Shown piece after piece: positions 20,439-30,220 of a stretch of DNA of 64,000 nt. The translations under genes were made by a program, and so were the position numbers. This DNA is from Prostheceraeus crozeri (Eukaryota; Platyhelminthes; Polycladida; Euryleptidae). The DNA is taken from the NCBI GenBank assembly GCA_907163375.1, contig CAJQUW010006308.1:149871-213870 (forward strand), read 5' to 3'. The notes under the pieces are model-generated. The model saw nothing but the letters and a program-made list of their open reading frames with translations. It made no database searches and was not told the DNA's origin. Numbering within the stretch: position 1 is the first letter of the stretch; the number at the start of each line of letters is the position of its first letter.

Positions 20439-21331
20439 TAGAAACAACATACTTCAGCTACACTTTTATAATCCTCTTCATTTAGAATCTTCTTTTCTAA
20501 CAGTCTTTTCAATATAGCATGAATTTCATTGAAACTAGAATTATGTCCTTCTTTTATTGCAGATATTAAAATATTTAATCTATTTAGTAATTCTTTTGGA
20601 TCATCTGGTAAGAATACAGTTGTTTCTGTTTTCTGTTTTTCAGATAAACCTTTTCCTACTTTAACTACCGTTGATAATAAATTTTCTAATTGTTTATAAC
20701 GTCTTAGAGATTTTACTGCACCAACTCTATCTAACATAGCTTTATATTTTATGAGATCTTCTACAGCATAATTATTTAAATCTGCTCCTCTTAAAAGATC
20801 AACAAAATTTCTATCTAAATTAAAAGGAGATTTATCTGGTGAAAAAATTAAACCTCGAAAAGGTTGTGGAAATATTTCTTTTTGTCCGAGATAAAATCTA
20901 GGTATTGTTTTTCCATCTATAAATGAAATAGAATGTTCAAATTGCATAGATTTTGGTAATTTCTTATTAATGTTTGATTCTAGTAATCCATAGTCATCTA
21001 ATATAGTTTTGTGCTCTGGATCTGTTATATCAATTTGTTTATCATTATTTGTACTTTCTTTTTCAAGAGTTTTAAATGGTTTCATAGTTTTTTCAAAATC
21101 AGTTTTTACTTGCTCGGTTTGCTGCATTTTTTCAAACATATCAGATTGAATACCAGCTTTTATCATTCTTTGTTGAAGATGATTTTCTTTCATAATATTT
21201 CTTTGTTTTATTAACTCTTCTAATTGTTTTATTCTTTTAAAATTATCAGCTCTAATTTTATCCATTTTTAAAATATAATATTTGAATTTTGTGGTAACAT
21301 TGGAATACAGCAAAAACATTTTACTGAACAA
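20438..21331 (-). CDS. Polinton structural-type protein, unknown role
   Basis: Up to 297 residues; I prefer the start at MDKIRADNFKR (21265) because its TTTAAAAATGG context matches other starts in the element, giving about 275 residues. The first third is a charged coiled coil (IKQLEELIKQRNIMKENH), followed by a globular part with RFYLGQKEIFPQPFRGL and a helical C-terminal end. It lies between the penton gene and the terminal-repeat gene on the same strand. The family is widespread in Polintons as far as I can judge by pattern, but no function is assigned here. Confidence 0.6.
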   Translation of the reverse strand: MFSKMFLLYSNVTTKFKYYILKMDKIRADNFKRIKQLEELIKQRNIMKENHLQQRMIKAGIQSDMFEKMQQTEQVKTDFEKTMKPFKTLEKESTNNDKQIDITDPEHKTILDDYGLLESNINKKLPKSMQFEHSISFIDGKTIPRFYLGQKEIFPQPFRGLIFSPDKSPFNLDRNFVDLLRGADLNNYAVEDLIKYKAMLDRVGAVKSLRRYKQLENLLSTVVKVGKGLSEKQKTETTVFLPDDPKELLNRLNILISAIKEGHNSSFNEIHAILKRLLEKKILNEEDYKSVAEVCCF

Positions 21332-21386
21332 ATTATTTTTTTATTGCTTTGTTGTCTGACATCTTTTCGTTTAAAGGTTTCTCGTT

Positions 21387-22103
21387 TTAAGTTTTGTTTA
21401 ATAAAGTTTTGCTTAAAGTTTTTAGCTCTTCTAAAAAAATTTTATCATTTTCTTCATTAGAAATTTTACCATCACTAAAAGTTTTACCATCACTCGAAAT
21501 TTTGCCATCCTTTGTATTTTTATCATCAACTTTTTCTGACTGTAATTGAAATGATATTTGATTTACTTCATTAGCTATTTGATCAAATTTTTCAATCTCA
21601 TCTAACGTAATAACATTATCATCACATACTCTTTGAAAGTAGTAATGTAGTTTATCATAGACTTCTTTAATATGTAAATGTTTAGTTTTTAATGATTTTC
21701 GTTTCTTAGTTATTAAAGATTTATCTAACATTGTAACAAGTGAAGTTGCAAAAACACCCGTACCTGTTAAAGCTGTAGCAACTACTGGAATTACTAAAAC
21801 ACCTGAAGATATAACAATTGTTAAAGCACCTAAACTTATTGTTAAGAATATGCCAATTCCTTGTGTTACATTCTTAACTTTAGTCCATCTCTTTCTTAAT
21901 TTTTCATAATGCTCTAATCTTAATAATAATTGAGATTCTTTATCTTTCATATAACGTACTCTATCTTTGTGGTTTTCTTTATTCATTTTTTCAATGTTAA
22001 TCTTTTCAATGTCCATTAAAGTAGAACTACGTTCATATGATAACGAAGGATATATTCTTGAGGTTCCTTCCACTTTTGTTTCATCCACTTTTGTTTCTTC
22101 CAT
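21387..22103 (-). CDS. Membrane protein running into the right terminal repeat
   Basis: 238 residues starting MEETKVDETKVEG. The N-terminal third is charged coiled coil (YMKDKESQLLLRLEHYEK), then a hydrophobic hairpin of two segments (GIGIFLTISLGALTIVISS and VLVIPVVATALTG), then a charged C-terminal domain. Its 5' part lies in the terminal repeat, so a truncated mirror copy is present at 5573-5911. Polinton-B has the same arrangement, although its outer terminal repeat is different. Function unknown; a membrane role is inferred from the hydrophobic pair. Confidence 0.65.
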   Translation of the reverse strand: MEETKVDETKVEGTSRIYPSLSYERSSTLMDIEKINIEKMNKENHKDRVRYMKDKESQLLLRLEHYEKLRKRWTKVKNVTQGIGIFLTISLGALTIVISSGVLVIPVVATALTGTGVFATSLVTMLDKSLITKKRKSLKTKHLHIKEVYDKLHYYFQRVCDDNVITLDEIEKFDQIANEVNQISFQLQSEKVDDKNTKDGKISSDGKTFSDGKISNEENDKIFLEELKTLSKTLLNKT

Positions 22104-22590
22104 TTTTAAATGAATATTTTGAATACAATCTTCTGCTATATTAGGACAACGTGATATTTTTTGGGCTACCTAAATTTTTCATCTGCCTACATTTTCGACC
22201 TTCGGCTACATTTTCGATCTTCGGGCTTCGCCTACGTGATATTTTCGACCACGTGATATTTTTTAGATTACGTGATATTTTAAGACCGCCTAAATTTTCG
22301 TCCACGTGATATTTTGAGACCGCCTAAATTTTCGATTACGGGATATTTTGAGACCGCCTAAATTTTCGATTACGTGATATTTTGATTTTTTTTGAAAATT
22401 TGTCACTACCTAAATTTTCGCCCTTCGGCCTTCGGCCTTCGGCCACGTGGAATTTGAAATCTACCTAAATTTTTGAAATTTTGATTTTTTGAAAATTTTG
22501 AAAAAACCCGCAAAAGTGTGACATCCGGCGCAAGCGAAGCGAAGCAAAGCGAAGCGAAGCGTCGCGCCGGATGTCACACTATATGCTACT
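21769..22590 (-). repeat. Polinton-A right terminal inverted repeat
   Basis: Reverse complement of 5132-5907 with two extra short repeat units. It contains the hairpin 22514-22580 and ends ...GCTACT at the target duplication. Confidence 0.92.
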
Positions 22591-22596
22591 AGGGAC
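22591..22596. repeat. Target-site duplication of Polinton-A, right copy
   Basis: AGGGAC, identical to 5126-5131, followed directly by the continuation of the mariner transposase gene. Confidence 0.93.
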
Positions 22597-23290
22597 TTCA
22601 CGAAGTGGATATTGAAGATGAGGAAATTCTGCCAAACATTCTTTGTTCGGATGAAGTTTGCTCTTACCTAGATGGGCTCATAAACCTACACAACTGTGTG
22701 ATATGGACAAGCGAAAATCCCGGACGCAATTTGACGAGGAATCTCCACTCACCAAAACATTGCGTTTAGATGGTGATTTCTTCGAACTTCAAATTGCAGC
22801 CCTACTTCTTTGAATCGACTGTACTGTAGGTTGGATCAAGACAGTTACACCAACATGCAAGATAGTTACACCAACATGCTCCATGATCACCTCATACCTG
22901 AATTGCAAAAGAAACGAAAGATGAAGACTGCCGTATTCCAACATGATGGAGCTGCTCCTCATTTCTCGAAGAAGGCACGTGATTTTTTATCTACGAAATT
23001 CCCCGAAGACCGAGTAATTTTGGTCATGGTTACGGTCTTCATTGGCCATCGCATCTTCCCCATTTGTCTCCGTTAGACTGGTATTTGTGGGGAACCTTGA
23101 AGACTCGCGTGTATCATCAGTTTGTTCCGAGAAACATTGATGAGTTGAAGAAGAAAATCTTTGAAGAAGTGCGAAATCTTGAATCAGATTAGCTCCACCG
23201 CGCCATTAACCATTTGCTCTTCAGAGCACAATGTGTTGTCGAAGCTGATAGAGTATTGTTTGAACACTCACTGTAAATTGCACATTATCA
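22597..23290 (+). pseudogene. Mariner-like transposase, catalytic part
   Basis: Continues the gene cut at 5131. First catalytic Asp in ILCSDEVC-like sequence near 22645, second in FQHDGAAPHFSKKAR (about 22938), third in the segment LDWYLWGTLKTRVYH (about 23070-23120), spread over more than one frame with stops. A short duplicated segment (DSYTNMQ) is present near 22840-22880. It is a dead DNA transposon. A candidate right terminal repeat lies near 23500-23525. Confidence 0.75.
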
Positions 23291-23599
23291 GCAAAAAGCT
23301 TATTATATATTATATTCTGGGCGATTTAAATTTTGAAATATAGACAAATTCTAATAAATTTAAAATTGGCCAGAATAATACCAAATAATTGTAAGAGAAA
23401 ATTAAAGTTTGACACAACAAATCCCCATGACTTGCTAAAGATTATGGCAGAGTAACTCAAGTCGAATAATCATTTCGGTCTACTACACCCCTTGAAGTTT
23501 TGCGCACATTATGACTCACCCTATATGAGTAAGTAGGAGAAGTACTCGTACTCTCATCCAGATTGGAGTCGACAGGAGTGCATGAGCTAGCAGTGGGAT

Positions 23600-24110
23600 G
23601 AGATGACGGTTTTCAGGTGCTGAGGAGCGGAACGCCGGATTGAGCGGATTTGCCTTAATGCGGAGAAGCAGGTGGACACAGTGCTAAATACCGGGAATTT
23701 GAAGGATAATTGAGAATGGAACATAGCTCCGAGACAGTGAATAGCACACTACTTGCAGGTAAGAAGAAGCTTGAGTCAGCACGAATTGGATCATGAGGGA
23801 CGGAGTCAGACCTTTTTTGGAGGAAAGCTAAAAAAGACTGTGGCTTTACAGAGCTCAAGACGAGTTGACTGCATTTAAGCCAGAAAACAACGTCAACTCG
23901 GCAGTCAAAGTAAATTAAGAAATCGGTTTCTAGTGGAACGTATGAACCGTAGACTTGAACGTCATCTGCATAGACGTGATGAACACTCAGACTGTGATGG
24001 CGCATTATGCTGCTAATATATGAGGCACATATAGGGCAAACAAGCGGCCCCAGAACAGACCCATGAGGCACACCAGAGTGGACAGGAGAAAAGTGAGAAG
24101 AAATAGCGAC
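23600..24110 (-). pseudogene. Non-LTR (LINE) reverse transcriptase fragment
   Basis: Minus-strand frame with SGVPHGSVLGPLVC followed by YADDVQVYGSY: the conserved reverse transcriptase motifs of CR1/L2-like LINEs. The rest of the frame is degenerate. A dead 5'-truncated or internal fragment; no tail or target duplication was found. Confidence 0.7.
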
Positions 24111-24119
24111 TTTTCACTT

Positions 24120-24985
24120 TGAGGAATTGATGTTCGAGTCATAAAGTCAGTTTTTTGAGGCACGACATTCTTGGCCAAGCAATGGGTTCGCGATCTTGCG
24201 ACGGAGGTCAGCTGTTCGAAGAGAGCTTGCTGCCATCATTTATGTTCGAAGAGAGTTTAATAATCCACGAAATCAGTTTCAAAAAAACAAATTTCACATA
24301 AAAATACACTTTTATCATGCAGTTTTTTTCGAAATCGCTTGCCATCGTCCGACAGAAAGCCCACGTGTTTTTTTGTTGAGCATTTTGTAAAAAAATCATG
24401 TTGCACGTCGGGGTAAGCTACGAATTTTTGAACTGGGGGAACTAAATCCAACGTATAATCATTGCGATGTGGCTAATGAAACTGCTACGATTGACAACGT
24501 TGAGACGATAGTGAACAAAATGTGTTGCTAATAGAACACCCAATGAGAAGGCAGTATTCTACAACTGTTACTGAACTGGAAATCTCAGCAGAATGGTTTA
24601 TGCACAAGCAGCTTCATTTCAATGCGACTCTTACTGAGTCCGCTTATGTGACCTGACCCTCCCCCATTTCAATGCAAATTTGATCGCTGAAACATTGTTG
24701 AAAATACATCGCATTGCTTGCTACAGTGCAGATTAGTGTGCGTGTGTGTGTGCCTATGTTTCCATTTTATTGGTGCGCTGAAAGACTCTGCAGTCAATAT
24801 TTCCCAACAACACTTAACAGTGTGACTAAACGTCAGATCCCAATTCCAAACTTCTATCAATTCTGGATCAGCTGGAAAGACAAGTAAGTAATGCAGTAGA
24901 CATTGACTCCCGACAATTTCATTGATGATGCCTTCGAAGCAGATTGGTGCGCTAGGATAATGGTCGAGTAATATTAAGAAAGGAT
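24120..24985. other. No gene recognised
   Basis: Only short unsupported frames, and a small GT repeat near 24738-24752. Confidence 0.4.
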
Positions 24986-24989
24986 AATA

Positions 24990-26400
24990 CAGGGTGATCA
25001 TAAAATGACGCAAGTGGATAAAACTACAATTTTCTAGATAAACAAGGTCCCATTTATATTCAATTTTCAGTTAGAGGGGTTTAGAAGAACACATTACAAG
25101 TTAAAGAAGATGTTGAAAATGCCCTCCTTTCTGAGATTTGCAGTAATGGGCGCGCTTTACGATATTGGATGACACATTCATTGGCATGTCTGAGTTAACA
25201 CTCTTAATACAGGACGTAATGGCACTTTGCAAATCATTCAAACTTTTGGGGTTGTTGGCAAACACCTTATCCTTCACGTAGCCCCACAAGAAAAAATCCA
25301 TTGGTGTGAGATCCGGTGATCGCGCTGGAAAGAGTTGCTTGTCGATCAGTTGCTTTCCGAATATCTGAGTAAGATGTTGCGTAGTTCTTCGAGAAGTATG
25401 GGCCGTTGCATTGTCTTGCTGGAACCATGCAATATGTCTTTCGTTTTCAGTTAAGGTCACGGCGAACTGATCGATGAATGAACAATACTTGTCACTGTCC
25501 ACTCGACCTTCAAAGAAAGAGAAATGAATCCGTTCTCCAGACATTGCAGCCCAGACACCGATTTTCTGACGATGAAGAGGTTTCGACATACTGATGTGGA
25601 TTCTCCGACAACCAACATCGCGTATTTTGTGAGCTCATGTATCCAGAGAGATGAAACCAAGCTTCATCACTCCAAAAGCATGTTTTCAAAAACTGAGGAT
25701 CATCATTGGTCACGGCAATAAGCCAATCACAAAATATCGATTGCTGCTCGTAGTCATTCTGCATCAGTGTGTGCATCACACAGGTCTTATAGGGAAACAG
25801 ATGCAAAACTTTTCGACAAATCTTCTGAACACTGGGTCGATTTGTTGGGAAACTTTTCTGAGCGATTTTTGAGGACTGTTTATAAGTGCACCTTGAACAG
25901 CTGCGACATCTTCATCATCGAAGGACGGTCTTCCACTGCGTCTTCGGTCATGCACGGATCCCGTTTCTCGAAATTCATCGACCAATCTCTTAATTGTTGA
26001 ATCGTGCGGAACAGGAGCGGATGGATTGAGTTGAAAGAGAGCACTCTTTGCTATAGAATAGCTTCCAGAACGAAAATAGTTTTCAATCAAGCACACTTGT
26101 TCAGCAACGTTGTAAGCCATAGTGAGTGACGAGGTGAAATGAAGTGAAGCGAAGAATGATGTGTCTGACGCATTCGTATGTAGATATGCTAAGCCTGAAA
26201 TTTCAGATGTTCATATCTATGTAAAAAGTTGATCACATGACACAATCAAGTAGTCACGAGACAACCCTTCCTTCAAATGCTCATATCTATGTTCACATCT
26301 ATTGTATATAATCACAACAAATGATATTCGATTCAATTTAAACTCAATTGAACTCAAAACAAAGCATTTTCTTCACTTGCGTGACTTTATGATCACCCGG
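24990..26400 (-). mobile_element. Mariner-like DNA transposon, 1.41 kb
   Basis: Terminal inverted repeats: CAGGGTGATCATAAAATGAC at 24990 and the inverse of CCGGGTGATCATAAAGTCAC at 26400, with TA on both sides (24988-24989 and 26401-26402), as expected for Tc1/mariner. It contains a degenerate transposase gene on the minus strand. Confidence 0.92.
25101..26120 (-). pseudogene. Mariner-like transposase (DUF4817-type N-terminus)
   Basis: N-terminal helix-turn-helix (MAYNVAEQVCLIENYF, GSVHDRRRSGRPS), first catalytic Asp in WSDEAWFHLSG, second in WFQQDNATAHTSR, third in SPDLTPMDFFLWGYVKDKV. 38 residues separate the last two Asp, longer than the 34 of classical mariners. The gene is spread over three overlapping minus-strand frames (26120-25776, 25806-25510, 25589-25101), so it is dead. 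Confidence 0.85.
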
Positions 26401-26402
26401 TA

Positions 26403-27650
26403 GATAAATAAATAAATAATAAGAGGGATAACCTGATTTATCTATTTATTTGAGCTATAATCGATCGTGTCATTGGTTTATAGCGCTAGGCAGATGAGCC
26501 GTTTAATTTGGTTCATTCAATCGATTATAGATTTAGAGTTGGTAAAATGACAGGAATAGAATTACACAAGGGGAATGTGCCATAGTGATGTTTGCATTTG
26601 ATATGCCGGGTATTCTAAAACTTGTTACTATAAGGATTTTACTGCAACGGTATTTGATACAGTATTTATTATCAGTATTTTGCAAGATGCTTGATGATTT
26701 TAGTGCATGATTTTATGCGTCATATCAATGTACTGACCCTTAGATGCAATTGCAAATATATCTGCGTTTAGTTAGTGCCATTATAAACATCATCGAAGAT
26801 GCATCGAACAGAAAATTTGTAAATACAATCAACCATGCTTTTTTAAGATAGTAGAATCATACTATGACATTTGCTTTAGTCAATTCGACAGGATCAGCTT
26901 TACACGAATGCACCGATGTCACAGCGATCTTGACATTTGATATAAACAGTTGGGTTGGCCAAAAAACATGGCCGCGTATTTTTTAGCTCTTTTCTTTCTT
27001 GAATTTAGAGACACTTCCTGTTCGAGTCCAGTCACGAAATGTTGACTGCCGTTGGGAAATGCCCAGGATGTCATTTCAGGCTTTACTTTTCAAAAATGAT
27101 GGTTATCGGAATTGGTGGGTACAAATTAGCGAAAACATATACATTGTCACACTCAGCATTTAGTATCATTTTTTACAAGATACCTAATGATTTTAATGCA
27201 TGAATTTATGCGTTATGTTAATGCATCGACACTTAAATTGAATTGAAAGTATATCGACATTCAGCTGTATTTACGGCACGCACTTGTCAACTGTGTATTG
27301 GACAGGTGTAGCTTTATACGCTTAATTGTATAATGCAAAAGTCAAAACTGCAGCAAAAGCTGTAAATTGATGTAATAGTAACGTATGTACGAGTAATTGA
27401 TTGACATATTGTACAATAGTTTCAATCCATTGATTGCTTCCCGCTGCAATTACAATCTGTCGTTAAGTAATTGATTGCAGACCTATAATAATTGAAATTA
27501 TTTGATAGTTTTTTTGCCACAATTCATTTGATTACAATGTCGAATTTAATAGCATTTAATTGAAACATTGAAGCCGCTCTTAGTCGGTACCGTACCCAAG
27601 AATTAAATGTAGTGAACAATAAGTGAACTGCGTTACTTGATAAAATGCAA
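26403..27650. other. No gene; diverged direct repeat
   Basis: AT-rich. A segment at about 26660-26905 (with GATTTTAGTGCATGATTTTA) recurs in diverged form at about 27160-27320 (GATTTTAATGCATGAATTTA), a direct repeat roughly 500 bases apart, probably an old duplication or two copies of an unclassified element. A TAAA/AATA microsatellite starts at 26403. Confidence 0.45.
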
Positions 27651-27689
27651 TTGGACGTTGCAATAGATAGTGAAGCTAAAAGATGAGTT

Positions 27690-28960
27690 CATGGAACAAT
27701 TCACACGTAGACTATATGACACTGGAAGGCTAAGAAGTAAGTAGTATGATAAGGATGACCAACATGAAAAAGAAACAAAGTTACCACGGCAAACTCTTGC
27801 GGATGTCTTGTTATCGAACTCGGAGGCCGATTCTTCGATCGCGGAGTCTGCCTTGACTGCTGCTTTAACCACATAGGTAAGTGCTCACGAATGCGATCAG
27901 ATAATCGTCTCCATGTCCTGCCTATATATTTACTTCTGCAAAAACAGTTTATATCCGTAGATGACATTGCATTTAGACAGTTCAGGAATTGGATCTTTCG
28001 AAGAATGGACGGGCACCCGGCTAGTAGAGAAGAGAAGTCTCAGCCACAATGTGCCGTAAATACCCAATATACGCGTAAGCTCACGGCATGCGAAAGTCTC
28101 GTTGCGATGACTAGTAAATGGTAATGTTGCGCAAGCGTTCTTCTTGTCATGACCGTGCTCTATCACTTATGAAGTAGAGTGAATAGCCGTTGTATAGTTG
28201 AATCCTTTCAAGGAAAATCAGCTGTTTGCTCAGCGTGTCATCCGAACATATGCGTCTTGCCCGAGCAAGTAAAGTTTTGACCAAGCCAATCCTTCGAGCT
28301 GATGGAACATACATGTACCTATAATAGCTGAAGTAAAGATCCGTTGAGATTGGCTTTCTATAAATTCAAGTTGAGAAACTTTCCTCCGTCAACTTTCCTT
28401 GTGAGTAGGAGATTCCAAAAAATGAAAGGAAGTGCCTTCACATTTCTCGCAGGTAAATTGAATATTGGGATAATGCTAGTTAAAAGAAAACACTGCAGCT
28501 TTACCAGCTTCTCTCGACTCAGTTGTAAGGAATAAATCATCGATATAGCAGAAATAGCACTTCGCGGAGTTCTTGAGTGTGTGCTTCATTTTTCTCTCGA
28601 GGTATCCCAAGAACACATCAGCGAAAAACACGTCAAGACGACAACCCATACCGACACCATCCACTTGCTGATAATACACACCGTCGAACGAAAACTGTAT
28701 GTCCTTCGAGCTCAACGTCATTGCTCGGCGAAGACAACCATGAGGGATTCTGCATTCTGCCAATCCGGCCTAAGCAGTGTTTACAAGAACATCGACAACT
28801 TCTTCAACTGGAATGTTGGCAAATATGGATGGTACATCCCGTGACATCAGGTGCCGGCGCTATCTTTCAGAGTGTTAATATGATCCACGAAGGTAAAGCT
28901 GTCTTTGATACAAAATTGACCGTAGACGGAGTCAGCTCCTTTCAGTTCAGGCAGAATTCA
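27690..28960 (-). pseudogene. Penelope-like retroelement fragment (RT and endonuclease)
   Basis: Minus strand, in order: an RT segment with FANIPVEEVVDVL (about 28850-28800), FSFDGVYYQQVDGVGMGCRL, FLGYLERKMKH and CYIDDLFL (28763-28476), then near 28000-27850 a GIY-YIG endonuclease with CFCRSKYIGRTWRRLSDRIR followed by EH. This is the standard PLE order with endonuclease after RT. Several frames, so dead. Confidence 0.82.
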
Positions 28961-29032
28961 TGATGCCAGCCTGCATGTGTGTCAGTGAGTGGGATAGAGA
29001 TAAAATTGGTCGCAAATCGAAACGTGAATCAA

Positions 29033-29036
29033 TTAA
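29033..29036. repeat. TTAA target site, left side of Kolobok
   Basis: TTAA directly before AGGGGAAGTGAAGCAC; the matching TTAA is at 36548-36551. Confidence 0.85.
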
Positions 29037-29365
29037 AGGGGAAGTGAAGCACTTTTACAACTTGATCTTAGTTGATTCATTGATCATAACTTACAGCAGT
29101 GCTACTATTCACGAGGTCAGATTCGACACCGTCTACGAATTACAGCGAGAAATGTCTTCCCAATAGATCAGCCAATGAAATCGCGAGGGAGACAATAGCG
29201 TCACTGTGCCTGGAATCCCGTTTCTCTCTCGTGTCGTGTCAAGCAGCTAATGTTATTGTATCGATCTACTCGTTCAATTGACCTTGACTCCACGAGGCAG
29301 GCAGCAGCGCCACACAGTGGATACATTCATTTCGTTGCATTTCGCCGACTTCTGACTGAGCAACC

Positions 29366-29640
29366 ATGCCGCAGTGCAGTGCTTATGGGTGCCACAATGT
29401 GAATGGAGAATGTCAGGAACAAAGCAGACCTATATCTCATCAGTCATCACCGATTTCCATCTGACCCAAGTATGCGACGTTCATGGATTTTAAAATTGAG
29501 TAGAAAATCTGGACTCCATCACGCAACGCCGTTGTGTGTTCCGCTCATTTCCGTGATGAGGACTTTGAGACAGATATGTACTCGAAAATAATGGGTGAAG
29601 GACACACAAGTCGTCGAAGATTAAAGAAGGGTACAATCTC
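29366..29640 (+). pseudogene. THAP zinc-finger exon of Kolobok
   Basis: Starts MPQCSAYGCHN and continues, in shifted frames, with RFPSDPSMRRSWILKLSRK and VVCSAHFRDEDF. This is the C2CH THAP signature: Cys-x4-Cys near the start and Cys-x2-His about 50 residues later, with the central Trp. THAP domains bind transposon ends. Frameshifts break it. Confidence 0.75.
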
Positions 29641-30109
29641 AGTTTCTTCGAGGAGAGAAGCGGAGTGCTGCTGTATCGGACATTTCAACAGATTCTAAGC
29701 GACGTATCTCGAGTTATGTTGCTCAACGTGAAACAGCTGATGCTGAAAATGAGTTGCAGTGTATTCTAAACTCTTCTATTAATATTTCTACGCAAGAATG
29801 CTCGACCACCGACTTCTCTGCTGATGTCAGACCGTCGATGTGTGACAAGAAGATGCAGACTAAGCGTCACACTAGTGATGCCTGGATACAATGTAGTTCT
29901 GACTGTTACCAGATCTGTTTGTGTTCAAACTGACACACATTGCGATGAGGTCGAGTTTGAATCTAGCTCGACTTCATCTGAGCAGTCGACCGACGGCGTA
30001 TTCTTCCCTGCGATTCTGAACCAATCATCGATATTGTAGAAGATGATGATTCTACTGACGAAGACTCTGTCACGACAGCTGATCGACGTAAGCCAAGATA
30101 TTTCGTCGT

Positions 30110-30220
30110 TTCGATGGATAGTATTGAAACTCTGTTGAAATTCTGTCCCTTATGTGGATCGCCTGTCGACTGCCGATCTAGTCATAGCAACATTGTCGGC
30201 GGAATGTTATACGTTTCAGA
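30110..30220 (+). pseudogene. Kolobok transposase, segment before the palindrome
   Basis: Encodes FCPLCGSPVDCRSS and GGMLYVSDVC, a cysteine pattern that precedes the catalytic region in this transposase family. The gene is then interrupted by the palindrome and resumes after 33892. Confidence 0.55.

Larger units (their letters stand above)
5132..22590. mobile_element. Polinton-A (Maverick), 17.46 kb
   Basis: A self-synthesising DNA transposon with long terminal inverted repeats, starting AG and ending CT, flanked by AGGGAC. It carries protease, integrase, capsid, penton, packaging ATPase and polymerase B genes. It is inserted in a mariner transposase gene. The terminal repeats are nearly identical apart from unit-number differences in short subterminal repeats, and the target duplication is exact, so the insertion looks young. 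It is close to whole, with about three or four interrupted genes. Confidence 0.97.

Noticed and set aside
5142-22580. AGTGTGACATCC taken as the Polinton-A terminus
   Set aside because: The flanks would not give a 6-bp duplication; the repeats extend 10 bases further out, where AGGGAC matches exactly.
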